Below are positions 38,361 through 48,781 of a DNA stretch of 64,000 nucleotides, one piece after another. This stretch comes from Streptococcus pneumoniae (GTDB lineage: Bacteria; Bacillota; Bacilli; Lactobacillales; Streptococcaceae). How positions within the stretch are numbered: the stretch's first letter is position 1; each line of letters begins with the position of its first letter. Location of the stretch: positions 124,001-188,000 of the forward strand of contig NZ_CFGI01000003.1 of NCBI RefSeq assembly GCF_001347015.1, in the 5' to 3' direction. The notes below the pieces were generated by a model. It was not told the origin of the DNA, did no database searches, and saw nothing but the letters and a program-made list of their open reading frames with translations. The position numbers were made by a program, and so were the translations under genes.

Positions 38361-41057
38361 ATGTCTCTTCAAAAATTAGAAAATTATAGTAATAAAAGTG
38401 TTGTGCAAGAAGAAGTATTGATTCTAACAGAATTGCTGGAAGATATTACTAAAAATATGCTTGCACCAGAGACCTTTGAAAAAATCATGCAGTTGAAAGA
38501 ATTATCAACGCAGGAAGATTATCAAGGTCTAAACCGTCTAGTGACTAGCTTATCAAATGATGAAATGGTCTATATTTCACGCTATTTTTCAATCTTACCT
38601 CTTTTGATTAATATTTCAGAGGATGTGGATTTAGCTTATGAAATCAATCATCAAAATAATATTGATCAGGACTACTTAGGTAAATTATCTACAACGATTA
38701 AATTGGTAGCAGAAAAGGAAAATGCCGTTGAGATCCTAGAACACTTGAATGTTGTCCCTGTTTTGACAGCCCATCCAACACAAGTGCAACGCAAAAGTAT
38801 GTTGGATTTAACAAATCATATTCATAGTCTTTTGCGTAAATACCGTGATGTTAAGTTGGGGTTGATCAATAAAGAAAAATGGCACAATGATTTGCGCCGT
38901 TATATCGAAATTATCATGCAGACAGACATGATTCGTGAGAAAAAATTAAAAGTGACTAACGAAATCACGAATGCTATGGAATATTACAACAGCTCCTTTT
39001 TGAAAGCTGTACCTCACTTGACGACGGAGTATAAGCGCTTAGCGCAAGCGCATGGTCTGAATTTAAAACAGGCTAAACCAATCACCATGGGTATGTGGAT
39101 AGGTGGTGACCGTGATGGAAATCCCTTTGTTACAGCAGAGACCTTGAAGCAGTCTGCACTCACTCAGTGTGAAGTCATCATGAACTATTATGATGAAAAG
39201 ATTTACCAATTTTATCGTGAATTTTCTCTTTCAACTAGCATTGTCAATGTCAGCAAGCAAGTCAGAGAAATGGCTCGTCAGTCTAAGGATAATTCGATTT
39301 ACCGCGAAAAAGAGCTTTACCGTCGTGCCTTGTTTGATATTCAATCAAAAATTCAGGCAACTAAAACCTATCTGATTGAGGATAAGGAAGTTGGGCCTCG
39401 TTATGAAACAGCCAATGATTTTTACAAGGATTTGATTGCCATTCGAGATTCTCTACTAGAAAATAAGGGAGAGTCCTTGATTTCAGGTGATTTTGTGGAA
39501 TTATTGCAGGCAGTAGAGATATTTGGTTTTTACCTAGCATCAATTGATATGCGACAAGACTCTAGCGTCTATGAAGCCTGTGTGGCAGAACTCTTGAAAT
39601 CAGCAGGAATTCATTCTCGCTATAGCGAGTTGAGCGAAGAAGAAAAGTGTGACCTTCTCTTGAAAGAATTAGAAGAAGATCCACGAATTCTTTCTGCGAC
39701 TCACGCAGAAAAATCAGAACTATTAGCAAAAGAACTAGCTATTTTTAAGACGGCTCGTGTTTTGAAAGATAAGTTGGGAGATGATGTCATTCGTCAGACC
39801 ATCATTTCACATGCAACCAGCCTTTCTGATATGCTAGAATTAGCTGTCCTATTAAAAGAAGTAGGACTGGTGGATACGGAAAGAGCGCGTGTTCAGATTG
39901 TTCCTCTTTTTGAAACAATTGAAGACTTGGATCATTCAGAGGAAACAATGAGAAAATATCTTTCTCTTAGCCTTGCCAAAAAATGGATTGCCTCACGAAA
40001 TAACTACCAAGAAATCATGCTTGGCTACTCTGACAGTAATAAAGATGGTGGTTACCTATCATCATGTTGGACCCTCTACAAGGCTCAACAACAATTGACT
40101 GCTATTGGAGATGAATTTGGCGTTAAGGTTACCTTCTTCCATGGTCGTGGTGGTACTGTCGGTCGTGGTGGCGGGCCAACCTATGAAGCCATCACATCTC
40201 AACCGCTCAAATCTATCAAGGATCGTATCCGCTTGACGGAGCAGGGTGAAGTAATTGGCAATAAATACGGTAATAAAGACGCCGCTTACTATAATCTTGA
40301 AATGCTAGTATCGGCAGCTATTAACCGTATGATTACTCAGAAGAAGAGCGATACCAATACCTCAAATCGTTATGAAGCCATTATGGATCAAGTAGTGGAC
40401 CGTAGTTACGATATCTACCGTGATTTGGTCTTTGGTAATGAGCATTTTTATGACTATTTCTTTGAGTCAAGTCCAATCAAGGCTATTTCAAGCTTTAATA
40501 TTGGTTCTCGTCCAGCAGCTCGTAAGACGATTACTGAAATCGGTGGTTTGCGTGCCATCCCTTGGGTATTCTCATGGTCACAGAGTCGTGTTATGTTCCC
40601 TGGATGGTACGGGGTTGGTTCAAGCTTCAAGGAATTTATTGATAAAAATCCAGAGAATATTGCTATTTTACGAGATATGTACCAAAATTGGCCTTTCTTC
40701 CAATCGCTTCTTTCAAATGTTGATATGGTTTTGTCAAAATCAAATATGAATATTGCTTTTGAATATGCTAAACTTTGTGAAGACGAGCAAGTTAAGGCCA
40801 TCTATGAGACTATTTTAAATGAATGGCAAGTTACTAAGAACGTTATCTTGGCTATTGAAGGACATGACGAACTCTTAGCTGACAATCCATATCTAAAAGC
40901 TAGTCTGGATTACCGTATGCCTTACTTTAATATTCTCAACTATATTCAGTTAGAGTTGATTAAACGCCAACGTCGTGGAGAATTGTCCAGTGATCAAGAA
41001 CGATTGATTCATATCACCATCAACGGAATTGCGACAGGCTTGCGTAATTCAGGCTAA
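38361..41057 (+). CDS. ppc: Phosphoenolpyruvate carboxylase
   Basis: 898 aa. Catalytic motifs are present: [15 protein letters not shown] (His, about 137), [15 protein letters not shown] (about 250), [35 protein letters not shown] (about 590), and the C-terminal [11 protein letters not shown] ending expected for the family. It makes oxaloacetate from phosphoenolpyruvate and bicarbonate, supplying aspartate because streptococci have an incomplete citrate cycle. RBS AAGGA. A T-box promoter follows about 40 bases after the stop. Confidence 0.97.
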   Translation: MSLQKLENYSNKSVVQEEVLILTELLEDITKNMLAPETFEKIMQLKELSTQEDYQGLNRLVTSLSNDEMVYISRYFSILPLLINISEDVDLAYEINHQNNIDQDYLGKLSTTIKLVAEKENAVEILEHLNVVPVLTAHPTQVQRKSMLDLTNHIHSLLRKYRDVKLGLINKEKWHNDLRRYIEIIMQTDMIREKKLKVTNEITNAMEYYNSSFLKAVPHLTTEYKRLAQAHGLNLKQAKPITMGMWIGGDRDGNPFVTAETLKQSALTQCEVIMNYYDEKIYQFYREFSLSTSIVNVSKQVREMARQSKDNSIYREKELYRRALFDIQSKIQATKTYLIEDKEVGPRYETANDFYKDLIAIRDSLLENKGESLISGDFVELLQAVEIFGFYLASIDMRQDSSVYEACVAELLKSAGIHSRYSELSEEEKCDLLLKELEEDPRILSATHAEKSELLAKELAIFKTARVLKDKLGDDVIRQTIISHATSLSDMLELAVLLKEVGLVDTERARVQIVPLFETIEDLDHSEETMRKYLSLSLAKKWIASRNNYQEIMLGYSDSNKDGGYLSSCWTLYKAQQQLTAIGDEFGVKVTFFHGRGGTVGRGGGPTYEAITSQPLKSIKDRIRLTEQGEVIGNKYGNKDAAYYNLEMLVSAAINRMITQKKSDTNTSNRYEAIMDQVVDRSYDIYRDLVFGNEHFYDYFFESSPIKAISSFNIGSRPAARKTITEIGGLRAIPWVFSWSQSRVMFPGWYGVGSSFKEFIDKNPENIAILRDMYQNWPFFQSLLSNVDMVLSKSNMNIAFEYAKLCEDEQVKAIYETILNEWQVTKNVILAIEGHDELLADNPYLKASLDYRMPYFNILNYIQLELIKRQRRGELSSDQERLIHITINGIATGLRNSG

Positions 41058-41098
41058 TCATTTTCAAAAGTGAAGATCAAAAAAATTCTAATAGACTA

Positions 41099-41126
41099 TT
41101 GACAAGTAGTTTAAAAATGATATAAT
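41099..41126 (+). promoter_or_regulatory. Promoter of the T-box leader
   Basis: TTGACA (41099-41104), 16 bases, TATAAT (41121-41126). Confidence 0.75.
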
Positions 41127-41132
41127 TTAACC

Positions 41133-41371
41133 ATTCAGAAAAGTAATCGTACAAACTTTCAAGAGAGTCTGTGGTAGCTGAAAACAGATAAGTGGTGATG
41201 ATGAAAATTGGGCTGAATGTTATTTAGAATTTGAAATCATAAAAATTCGGTGAGCACACCTTACAGTGCATCTCGTTATTGCGAGACAGAGCGATAGGGA
41301 AATTCCCTATAATTGAGGTGGTACCGCGCATCGACGTCCTCACACAAGTTTTTTGTGTGAGGACTTTTTTG
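41133..41371 (+). ncRNA. T-box riboswitch upstream of trpXYZ
   Basis: The canonical T-box sequence AATTGAGGTGGTACCGCG is at 41311-41328. Before it lies Stem I sequence with AGTAATCG and GAGAGTCTGTGG...AGCTGAAAACAG, and after it a terminator: GTCCTCACACAA (41336-41347) pairs with TTGTGTGAGGAC (41353-41364), then T's. Uncharged tRNA would favour the antiterminator. The specifier codon could not be settled by eye; TGG at 41209-41211 sits at about the right distance and would fit a tryptophan transporter. Confidence 0.92.
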
Positions 41372-41383
41372 ATGGAGGTTAGT

Positions 41384-41443
41384 ATGGAAAGAAAACGATG
41401 GCGTCGCTTGTTTATACTCAATGAAAATCAAAAAGCAAACTAG
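41384..41443 (+). CDS. Possible 19-aa leader or truncated ORF after the T-box
   Basis: ATG with a well-placed GGAGG (41374-41378) opens MERKRWRRLFILNENQKAN. It contains one Trp codon. The last ten codons lie within the inserted BOX element, so the original reading frame was either replaced or truncated by BOX insertion. There is no proof of translation. Confidence 0.3.
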   Translation: MERKRWRRLFILNENQKAN

Positions 41444-41564
41444 GAAGCTAGCCGCAGGTTGCTCAAAGCACTGCTTTGAGGTTGTGGATAGAACTGACGA
41501 AGTCAGTAACCATAGCTACGGTAAGGTGAAGCTGACGTGGTTTGAAGAGATTTTCGAAGAGTAT
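41414..41564 (-). repeat. BOX element, A-C type, inside the trpX leader
   Basis: It starts ATACTCAATGAAAATCAAAA and ends TTTTCGAAGAGTAT; the boxA primer region is diverged (TACGGTAAGGTGAAGCTGACG). It lies between the T-box terminator and trpX. Confidence 0.9.
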
Positions 41565-41608
41565 TAGATAAGTGAAGTATTTTAAAGGAATTAAAAAGGA
41601 GAAATAAA

Positions 41609-42613
41609 ATGAAAAATAAACGTTTAATTGGAATTATTGCTGCATTAGCAGTCTTAGTAACAGGAAGCTTGATTTATTCTTCAATGAATAAATCAGAAGC
41701 TCAGAATAATAAGAATGAAAAGAAAGTTGCCAAAGTTGGTGTTCTTCAGTTTGTGAGCCATCCATCTCTTGATTTGATTTATAAAGGGATCCAAGATGGG
41801 CTTGCAGAAGAAGGTTATAAAGATGACCAGTTGAAGATCGACTTTATGAACTCAGAAGGTGACCAAAGTAAGGTTGCGACAATGAGTAAACAATTGGTTG
41901 CAAATGGAAATGACCTTGTGGTTGGTATTGCGACACCAGCTGCTCAAGGTTTGGCTAGTGCCACAAAAGACCTACCGGTTATCATGGCTGCTATTACAGA
42001 CCCAATTGGTGCTAACTTGGTCAAAGATTTGAAAAAACCAGGTGGCAACATTACAGGGGTATCTGACCACAATCCAGCTCAACAACAAGTTGAACTCATC
42101 AAAGCTTTGACACCGAATGTGAAAACAATCGGAGCTCTTTACTCAAGTAGCGAAGACAATTCAAAAACACAGGTCGAAGAATTTAAGGCTTATGCTGAAA
42201 AAGCAGGTCTGACAGTGGAAACATTTGCAGTTCCTTCAACAAATGAAATTGCCTCAACTGTCACTGTTATGACTAGCAAGGTAGATGCTATTTGGGTTCC
42301 AATTGATAACACCATTGCATCAGGATTTCCAACGGTTGTCTCTAGCAATCAAAGTTCTAAGAAACCAATTTATCCAAGTGCGACAGCTATGGTAGAAGTA
42401 GGTGGTTTGGCATCCGTTGTAGTTGACCAACATGACCTTGGTGTGGCAACTGGAAAAATGATTGCGCAAGTCTTGAAAGGTGCGAAACCAGCTGATACTC
42501 CAGTCAATGTCTTTTCAACTGGTAAGTCAGTCATCAATAAAAAAATAGCACAAGAACTAGGTATTACGATTCCTGAGTCTGTTCTCAAAGAAGCAGGACA
42601 AGTCATCGAATAA
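41609..42613 (+). CDS. trpX: Tryptophan-type ABC transporter substrate-binding protein
   Basis: 334 aa member of the ABC_sub_bind (PF04392) family. An N-terminal hydrophobic anchor (LIGIIAALAVLVTGSLIY) lacks a lipobox Cys, so it is secreted or membrane-tethered. GVLQFVSHPSLDLIYKGIQD, MAAITDPIGANLV and GVSDHNPAQQQVELIK are family blocks. The T-box leader and the trpXYZ gene order suggest tryptophan; specificity is not proved by sequence. RBS AAAGGAG. Confidence 0.85.
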   Translation: MKNKRLIGIIAALAVLVTGSLIYSSMNKSEAQNNKNEKKVAKVGVLQFVSHPSLDLIYKGIQDGLAEEGYKDDQLKIDFMNSEGDQSKVATMSKQLVANGNDLVVGIATPAAQGLASATKDLPVIMAAITDPIGANLVKDLKKPGGNITGVSDHNPAQQQVELIKALTPNVKTIGALYSSSEDNSKTQVEEFKAYAEKAGLTVETFAVPSTNEIASTVTVMTSKVDAIWVPIDNTIASGFPTVVSSNQSSKKPIYPSATAMVEVGGLASVVVDQHDLGVATGKMIAQVLKGAKPADTPVNVFSTGKSVINKKIAQELGITIPESVLKEAGQVIE

Positions 42614-42681
42614 ATAAGGAAGGGAGGAGGAGACTCTTCCCATTTTTTAAAAAGATGAATATAGAAAGGATTAAATAAAAT

Positions 42682-43548
42682 ATGATTGTTTCCATTATTT
42701 CTCAAGGATTTGTCTGGGCTATTTTAGGTCTGGGAATCTTTATGACATTTAGGATTTTAAACTTTCCAGATATGACGACAGAAGGTTCCTTCCCTCTTGG
42801 GGGAGCTGTTGCTGTCACTTTGATAACCAAAGGTGTGAACCCCTTTTTAGCGACACTTGTTGCTATTGGAGCCGGTTGTTTGGCTGGAATGGCAGCAGGC
42901 CTTCTTTATACAAAAGGGAAGATCCCCACTTTGCTCTCAGGGATTTTGGTGATGACTTCTTGTCACTCAATCATGCTCTTGATTATGGGACGTGCGAATT
43001 TAGGCCTGCTTGGAACCAAGCAAATTCAGGATGTTTTGCCTTTTGATTCAGACTTGAACCAACTCTTGACAGGTCTTATCTTTGTCAGTCTTGTCATTGC
43101 TCTCATGCTCTTTTTCTTGGACACCAAACTCGGACAAGCCTATATTGCTACAGGTGACAATCCTGATATGGCTAGAAGTTTCGGGATTCATACTGGACGC
43201 ATGGAGCTTATGGGCTTGGTCTTATCAAATGGTGTGATTGCCCTTGCAGGAGCTCTCATTGCCCAGCAAGAAGGCTATGCCGATGTATCTAGAGGAATCG
43301 GGGTTATCGTTGTGGGGCTTGCAAGTTTGATTATTGGAGAAGTTATCTTCAAGAGTTTGAGCTTGGCAGAACGTCTAGTTACCATCGTTGTAGGTTCTAT
43401 CGCTTATCAATTCTTAGTGTGGGCAGTTATTGCGCTTGGCTTTAATACAAGTTACCTTCGTTTATACAGTGCCTTGATTTTAGCAGTCTGTCTCATGATT
43501 CCAACATTTAAGCAAACAATCTTGAAAGGAGCCAAATTAAGCAAATGA
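42682..43548 (+). CDS. trpY: ABC transporter permease (TrpY)
   Basis: 288 aa with about nine hydrophobic helices of the branched-chain-type permease family (BPD_transp_2). LNFPDMTTEGSFPLGGAVAV (about residues 30-49) and ATGDNPDMARSFGIHTGRME (about 156-175, the loop contacting the ATPase) are typical. It forms the membrane channel for TrpX cargo. ATGA overlap with the ATPase gene couples the two. Confidence 0.9.
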   Translation: MIVSIISQGFVWAILGLGIFMTFRILNFPDMTTEGSFPLGGAVAVTLITKGVNPFLATLVAIGAGCLAGMAAGLLYTKGKIPTLLSGILVMTSCHSIMLLIMGRANLGLLGTKQIQDVLPFDSDLNQLLTGLIFVSLVIALMLFFLDTKLGQAYIATGDNPDMARSFGIHTGRMELMGLVLSNGVIALAGALIAQQEGYADVSRGIGVIVVGLASLIIGEVIFKSLSLAERLVTIVVGSIAYQFLVWAVIALGFNTSYLRLYSALILAVCLMIPTFKQTILKGAKLSK

Positions 43549-44303
43549 CAGCAATTGTAGAATTAAAAAATGCAACCAAAGTCGTTAAAAATGGCTTTGA
43601 TGAAGAAAAGATTATTTTAAATGATGTTTCCTTAGAAATTTTTGAACAGGATTTCATCACGATTTTAGGTGGAAATGGTGCTGGGAAATCAACTCTCTTT
43701 AACACTATTGCAGGAACCTTGTCATTAACCAGTGGAACCATCCGTATTTTGGGTGAAGATGTTACTAAGTTTTCACCAGAGAAGCGGGCTAAGTATCTGT
43801 CTCGAGTCTTCCAAGATCCAAAGATGGGGACAGCTCCTCGTATGACAGTGGCAGAGAATCTCTTGATTGCCAAGTTTCGTGGTGAAAAGCGTGAACTATT
43901 TCCACGACGCTTGACTAGTTATAAGGATGAGTTTCAGACAACAATTGAAAAAGTAGGAAATGGTCTTGAGAAACACTTGAATACACCGATTGAGTTTTTA
44001 TCAGGTGGTCAAAGACAAGCCTTGAGTCTCTTGATGGCAACCTTGAAGCGACCTGAATTACTCTTGCTAGACGAGCATACTGCAGCTCTTGATCCAAAGA
44101 CCAGTGTTTCCCTCATGGAATTGACAGATGAATTTGTCAAGAAAGATCAGTTGACAGCTCTTATGATTACTCATCACATGGAAGATGCTCTCAAATATGG
44201 CAATCGTTTAATTGTCATGAAAGAAGGACGAATTATTCAAGATTTGAACCAAGAAGAAAAAGCAAAAATGAAAATCTCTGATTATTATCAACTCTTTGAA
44301 TAA
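43545..44303 (+). CDS. trpZ: ABC transporter ATP-binding protein (TrpZ)
   Basis: 252 aa. Walker A GGNGAGKST (about residues 42-50), signature LSGGQRQALSLL (about 147), Walker B LLLLDEHTAAL and the switch His in MITHHMEDAL are all intact. It energises the TrpXY importer. It overlaps trpY by 4 bases and is the last gene of the T-box operon. Confidence 0.93.
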   Translation: MTAIVELKNATKVVKNGFDEEKIILNDVSLEIFEQDFITILGGNGAGKSTLFNTIAGTLSLTSGTIRILGEDVTKFSPEKRAKYLSRVFQDPKMGTAPRMTVAENLLIAKFRGEKRELFPRRLTSYKDEFQTTIEKVGNGLEKHLNTPIEFLSGGQRQALSLLMATLKRPELLLLDEHTAALDPKTSVSLMELTDEFVKKDQLTALMITHHMEDALKYGNRLIVMKEGRIIQDLNQEEKAKMKISDYYQLFE

Positions 44304-44325
44304 AGTAGGGAAAATGCGTGAAATG

Positions 44326-44368
44326 GTTTACTTTTTTTCTGAAATAAAGTATACTATATAAAGTAAAC
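44326..44368 (+). promoter_or_regulatory. dnaG-rpoD promoter bracketed by a 9-base inverted repeat
   Basis: TTTACT (44327-44332), 17 bases, TATACT (44350-44355). A perfect inverted repeat GTTTACTTT (44326-44334) and AAAGTAAAC (44360-44368) covers the -35 and the predicted start of transcription, an operator-like layout. Confidence 0.5.
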
Positions 44369-44392
44369 TATGATAACATGGAGGTATTGTGT

Positions 44393-46153
44393 ATGGTTGA
44401 CAAACAAGTCATTGAAGAAATCAAAAACAATGCCAACATTGTGGAAGTCATAGGAGATGTGATTTCTTTACAAAAGGCAGGACGGAACTATCTAGGGCTC
44501 TGTCCTTTTCATGGTGAAAAAACACCTTCTTTCAACGTTGTAGAGGACAAGCAGTTTTACCACTGTTTTGGTTGTGGTCGCTCAGGTGACGTCTTTAAGT
44601 TCATCGAGGAGTACCAAGGGGTTCCCTTTATGGAGGCTGTCCAAATCTTAGGTCAGCGTGTCGGGATAGAGATGGAAAAACCGCTTTATAGTGAACAGAA
44701 GCCAGCTTCACCCCACCAAGCTCTTTATGATATGCACGAAGATGCTGCCAAATTTTATCATGCTATTCTCATGACAACGACCATGGGGGAAGAGGCCAGA
44801 AACTACCTTTATCAGCGTGGTTTGACAGATGAAGTGCTAAAGCATTTTCGGATTGGTTTAGCACCTCCAGAACGAAACTATCTCTATCAACGTTTGTCTG
44901 GTCAGTATCGTGATGAGGATTTTCTAGATTCAGGGCTATTTTACCTATCAGATGCCAATCAATTTGTAGACACTTTTCACAATCGGATTATGTTTCCCCT
45001 GACAAATGATCAGGGAAAGGTCATTGCCTTCTCAGGTCGTATCTGGCAGAAAACGGATTCACAAACTTCTAAGTATAAAAATAGCCGATCGACTGCAATT
45101 TTTAACAAAAGTTACGAATTATATCATATGGATAGGGCAAAAAAATCTTCTGGAAAAGCCAGTGAGATTTATCTGATGGAAGGATTCATGGATGTTATCG
45201 CAGCCTATCGGGCTGGAATCGAAAATGCTGTGGCGTCCATGGGAACAGCCTTGAGTCGCGAGCATGTTGAGCATCTAAAAAGGTTAACCAAGAAGTTGGT
45301 TCTTGTTTACGATGGCGATAAGGCTGGGCAAGCTGCGACATTGAAAGCGCTGGACGAAATTGGTGAGATGCCTGTGCAGATCATCAGCATGCCTGATAAC
45401 TTGGATCCAGATGAGTATCTACAAAAAAATGGTCCAGAAGACTTGGCCTATCTATTAACGAAAACTCGTATTAGTCCGATTGAGTTTTACATTCACCAGT
45501 ACAAGCCTGAAAATAGTGAAAATCTACAGGCTCAGATTGAGTTTATTGAAAAAATAGCTCCCTTGATTGTTCAAGAAAAGTCCATCACTGCTCAAAACAG
45601 CTATATTCATATTTTAGCTGACAGTCTGGTGTCCTTTGATTATGCCCAGATTGAGCAGATTATTAATGAAAGCCGTCAGGTGCAAAGGCAGAATCGCATG
45701 GAAGGAATTTCCAGACCGACGTCAATCACTATGCCTGTCACCAAGCAGTTATCGGCTATTATGAGGGCAGAAGCCCATCTACTTTATCGAATGATGGAAT
45801 CTCCCCTTATTTTAAACGATTATCGATTGCGGGAAGACTTTGCATTTGATACACCTGAATTTCAGGTCTTATATGACTTGCTTGGTCAGTATGGCAATCT
45901 TCCTCCAGAAGTTTTAGCAGAACAGACAGAGGAAGTTGAAAGAGCTTGGTACCAAGTTTTAGCTCAGGATTTACCTGCTGAGATGTCACCGCAGGAACTA
46001 AGTGAAGTAGAAATGACTCGAAACAAGGCTCTCTTGAATCAGGACAATATGAGAATCAAAAAGAAGGTGCAGGAAGCTAGCCATGTAGGAGATACAGACA
46101 CAGCCTTAGAAGAATTGGAACGTTTAATTTCCCAAAAGAGAAGAATGGAGTAA
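44393..46153 (+). CDS. dnaG: DNA primase
   Basis: 586 aa from ATG 44393, eight bases after GGAGG (44380-44384); the ATG at 44378 would sit on that box. The N-terminal CHC2-type zinc finger is [13 protein letters not shown] ... [12 protein letters not shown] (Cys/His about 41-66). The TOPRIM domain follows with [17 protein letters not shown] (about 263) and [13 protein letters not shown] (Asp-x-Asp). A C-terminal helicase-binding domain is present. It makes primers at the fork. rpoD begins 2 bases after its stop, the ancient dnaG-rpoD arrangement. Confidence 0.96.
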   Translation: MVDKQVIEEIKNNANIVEVIGDVISLQKAGRNYLGLCPFHGEKTPSFNVVEDKQFYHCFGCGRSGDVFKFIEEYQGVPFMEAVQILGQRVGIEMEKPLYSEQKPASPHQALYDMHEDAAKFYHAILMTTTMGEEARNYLYQRGLTDEVLKHFRIGLAPPERNYLYQRLSGQYRDEDFLDSGLFYLSDANQFVDTFHNRIMFPLTNDQGKVIAFSGRIWQKTDSQTSKYKNSRSTAIFNKSYELYHMDRAKKSSGKASEIYLMEGFMDVIAAYRAGIENAVASMGTALSREHVEHLKRLTKKLVLVYDGDKAGQAATLKALDEIGEMPVQIISMPDNLDPDEYLQKNGPEDLAYLLTKTRISPIEFYIHQYKPENSENLQAQIEFIEKIAPLIVQEKSITAQNSYIHILADSLVSFDYAQIEQIINESRQVQRQNRMEGISRPTSITMPVTKQLSAIMRAEAHLLYRMMESPLILNDYRLREDFAFDTPEFQVLYDLLGQYGNLPPEVLAEQTEEVERAWYQVLAQDLPAEMSPQELSEVEMTRNKALLNQDNMRIKKKVQEASHVGDTDTALEELERLISQKRRME

Positions 46154-46155
46154 TA

Positions 46156-47265
46156 ATGGCAACAAAACAAAAAGAAGTAACAACATTTGACGTACAAGTA
46201 GCAGAATTTATCCGTAATCATAAGCAAAAAGGGACAGCGACAGATGATGAAATCAATGCTAGTCTTGTCGTTCCTTTTACCTTGGACGCTGATGGGATTG
46301 AAGATCTCTTGCAACGGATTCAAGATGCAGGAATTTCTATCACAGATAACGAAGGAAATCCAAGTGCGCGTGTTCTTAGTGCTGAAGAAGAACCAGAACT
46401 CAGTGACGAGGACTTGATTGGTTCAACTTCTGCTAAGGTTAATGACCCTGTCCGTATGTACTTGAAAGAAATCGGGGTCGTTCCTCTCTTGACCAATGAA
46501 GAGGAAAAAGAATTAGCACTGGCTGTAGAAGCTGGTGATATCGAAGCCAAACAACGTCTTGCGGAAGCCAACCTTCGTTTGGTTGTTTCTATAGCCAAGC
46601 GTTATGTCGGCCGTGGTATGCAGTTCCTTGACTTGATTCAAGAAGGAAATATGGGCTTGATGAAGGCGGTTGACAAGTTTGACTATTCTAAAGGGTTCAA
46701 GTTTTCAACTTATGCAACTTGGTGGATTCGTCAGGCTATCACTCGTGCTATTGCGGATCAAGCTCGTACCATCCGTATCCCAGTTCACATGGTTGAAACC
46801 ATCAATAAATTGGTTCGTGAACAGCGTAATCTCCTTCAAGAATTGGGACAAGATCCAACACCAGAACAAATCGCTGAACGTATGGATATGACCCCTGATA
46901 AGGTTCGTGAAATCTTGAAGATTGCCCAAGAACCAGTATCCCTTGAAACACCGATCGGTGAAGAGGATGATAGCCATCTTGGAGACTTTATCGAAGATGA
47001 AGTGATTGAAAATCCAGTGGACTATACAACTCGTATCGTCTTGCGTGAGCAGTTGGATGAGGTCTTGGATACTCTTACAGACCGTGAAGAAAATGTTTTG
47101 CGTCTACGTTTTGGATTAGATGATGGAAAAATGCGTACCCTTGAAGATGTGGGTAAAGTCTTTAATGTGACTCGCGAACGTATCCGTCAGATTGAAGCTA
47201 AAGCTTTGAGAAAATTACGCCAACCAAGTCGTAGCAAACCGCTTCGTGATTTTATTGAAGACTAA
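46156..47265 (+). CDS. rpoD: Primary sigma factor (sigma 70, RpoD/SigA)
   Basis: 369 aa. A short region 1.1 is followed by region 1.2 ([16 protein letters not shown]), region 2 with [37 protein letters not shown], cut here to its core [14 protein letters not shown], then [17 protein letters not shown] (-10 recognition). Region 3 and region 4 end with [18 protein letters not shown], the -35 helix-turn-helix. It directs housekeeping transcription. It is co-transcribed with dnaG. Confidence 0.97.
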   Translation: MATKQKEVTTFDVQVAEFIRNHKQKGTATDDEINASLVVPFTLDADGIEDLLQRIQDAGISITDNEGNPSARVLSAEEEPELSDEDLIGSTSAKVNDPVRMYLKEIGVVPLLTNEEEKELALAVEAGDIEAKQRLAEANLRLVVSIAKRYVGRGMQFLDLIQEGNMGLMKAVDKFDYSKGFKFSTYATWWIRQAITRAIADQARTIRIPVHMVETINKLVREQRNLLQELGQDPTPEQIAERMDMTPDKVREILKIAQEPVSLETPIGEEDDSHLGDFIEDEVIENPVDYTTRIVLREQLDEVLDTLTDREENVLRLRFGLDDGKMRTLEDVGKVFNVTRERIRQIEAKALRKLRQPSRSKPLRDFIED

Positions 47266-47279
47266 GAGTGAGGATGAAT

Positions 47280-47609
47280 ATGGCTTATACAGAAGAGCAA
47301 ATTGAGAATATCAAAACACGCATTTTAACAGCCTTGGAAGAAGTCATCGACCCTGAGTTGGGAATCGATATTGTCAATCTTGGTTTGATTTATGAGATTC
47401 GTTTTGATGGCGACACAGGTCAAACAGAGATTGATATGACTTTGACAACTATGGGTTGTCCCCTGGCAGATCTTTTGACGGACCAGATTTATGATGCCAT
47501 GACAGAGGTGCCAGAAGTAACTGATACTGAGGTCAAATTAGTCTGGTATCCAGCCTGGACTGTTGAAAAAATGAGTCGCTATGCCCGCATTGCCCTAGGC
47601 ATTAAGTAA
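47280..47609 (+). CDS. MIP18/DUF59-family iron-sulfur assembly factor (SufT/PaaD-like)
   Basis: 109 aa from ATG 47280, seven bases after the AGTGAGG box; GTG and ATG codons a few bases earlier overlap that box. EEVIDPELGIDIVNLGLIY and the single conserved Cys in TLTTMGCPLADLL define the DUF59 family, which helps mature Fe-S proteins. It is placed 14 bases after rpoD and may be in the same transcript. Its client protein is unknown. Confidence 0.88.
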   Translation: MAYTEEQIENIKTRILTALEEVIDPELGIDIVNLGLIYEIRFDGDTGQTEIDMTLTTMGCPLADLLTDQIYDAMTEVPEVTDTEVKLVWYPAWTVEKMSRYARIALGIK

Positions 47610-47706
47610 ACAGATAAAAGCATGTGAGAGACCATTGGAAAGAGAGGAAATTTCCCCTCTTTTCCTCTAGTCTCTCCTTTCTTTTGCTGATTTTATTCAA
47701 AGAAAA

Positions 47707-47722
47707 TGATATAATAGTAGTT
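47707..47722 (+). promoter_or_regulatory. Extended -10 immediately before cpoA (leaderless candidate)
   Basis: TGATATAAT ends at 47715 and the start ATG is at 47723, so transcription would begin at or next to the start codon. No Shine-Dalgarno sequence is present. A weak hairpin (47643-47665) separates it from upstream genes. Confidence 0.55.
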
Positions 47723-48766
47723 ATGGAAAAAAAGAAATTACGCATCAATATGTTGAGTTCAAGTGAGAAAGTAGCAGGACAAGGAGTTTCAGGTGCCTAC
47801 CGTGAATTAGTTCGTCTTCTTCACCGTGATGCAAAGGATCAATTGATTGTTACTGAAAATCTACCAATTGAGGCAGATGTGACTCACTTTCATACGATTG
47901 ATTTCCCCTATTATTTATCTACATTTCAAAAGAAACGCTCAGGGAGAAAAATTGGCTATGTGCATTTCTTGCCTGATACACTTGAGGGGAGTTTGAAAAT
48001 TCCATTTTTCTTAAAGGGAATTGTTAAACGCTATGTATTTTCTTTTTACAATCGGATGGAGCACTTGGTTGTGGTCAACCCTATGTTTATCGAGGATTTG
48101 GTGGCAGCTGGTATTCCACGTGAAAAAGTGACTTATATTCCTAACTTTGTAAACAAGGAAAAATGGCATCCCCTTTCACAAGAAGAGGTAGCGAGACTAC
48201 GAACAGAGCTAGGTCTTAGTGACAATCAGTTTATCGTAGTAGGTGCTGGGCAAGTTCAGAAACGAAAAGGGATTGATGACTTTATCCGTCTGGCTGAGGA
48301 ATTGCCTCAGATTACTTTTATCTGGGCGGGTGGTTTCTCTTTTGGTGGCATAACAGATGGTTATGAACGTTATAAGAAAATGATGGAAAATCCCCCTAAA
48401 AATTTGATTTTTCCAGGTATTGTGTCGCCAGAGCGGATGCGCGAATTGTATGCCCTAGCGGATCTTTTCTTGTTGCCTAGTTACAATGAGCTCTTTCCGA
48501 TGACGATTTTAGAGGCTGCTAGTTGTGAAGCTCCTATTATGTTGCGTGATTTAGATCTCTATAAGGTAATTTTAGAGGGAAATTATCGGGCGACAGCAGA
48601 TAGAGAAGAGATGAAAGAAGCTATTCTGGAATATCAAGCAAATCCTGCTGCTTTAAAAGATTTGAAAGAAAAAGCTAAGAATATTTCTAGAGAGTATTCT
48701 GAAGAGCATCTGTTACAAATCTGGTTGGAATTTTATGAGAAACAAGCCGCTTTAGGGAGAAAGTAA
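47723..48766 (+). CDS. cpoA: Glycosyltransferase CpoA (galactosyl-glucosyl-diacylglycerol synthase type)
   Basis: 347 aa GT4-family enzyme; a longer frame from 47624 crosses the promoter and is rejected. VVGAGQVQKRKGIDDFIRLA (nucleotide-sugar core, about 168-187) and LPSYNELFPMTILEAASC with the E-x7-E retaining motif (about 256-273) are visible. In S. pneumoniae CpoA adds a galactose to monoglucosyl-diacylglycerol; mutations alter beta-lactam response and membrane glycolipid. The next gene makes its acceptor lipid, so the pair builds the major glycolipid, the anchor for lipoteichoic acid. Confidence 0.88.
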   Translation: MEKKKLRINMLSSSEKVAGQGVSGAYRELVRLLHRDAKDQLIVTENLPIEADVTHFHTIDFPYYLSTFQKKRSGRKIGYVHFLPDTLEGSLKIPFFLKGIVKRYVFSFYNRMEHLVVVNPMFIEDLVAAGIPREKVTYIPNFVNKEKWHPLSQEEVARLRTELGLSDNQFIVVGAGQVQKRKGIDDFIRLAEELPQITFIWAGGFSFGGITDGYERYKKMMENPPKNLIFPGIVSPERMRELYALADLFLLPSYNELFPMTILEAASCEAPIMLRDLDLYKVILEGNYRATADREEMKEAILEYQANPAALKDLKEKAKNISREYSEEHLLQIWLEFYEKQAALGRK

Positions 48767-48781
48767 AAAGTGAGGTAATCT

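Noticed and set aside
46039-46977. Minus-strand frames opposite dnaG-rpoD
   Set aside because: They are antisense shadows of highly conserved genes.
47624-47722. N-terminal extension of CpoA
   Set aside because: The region contains a hairpin and the promoter; family members start at MEKKKLRINML.
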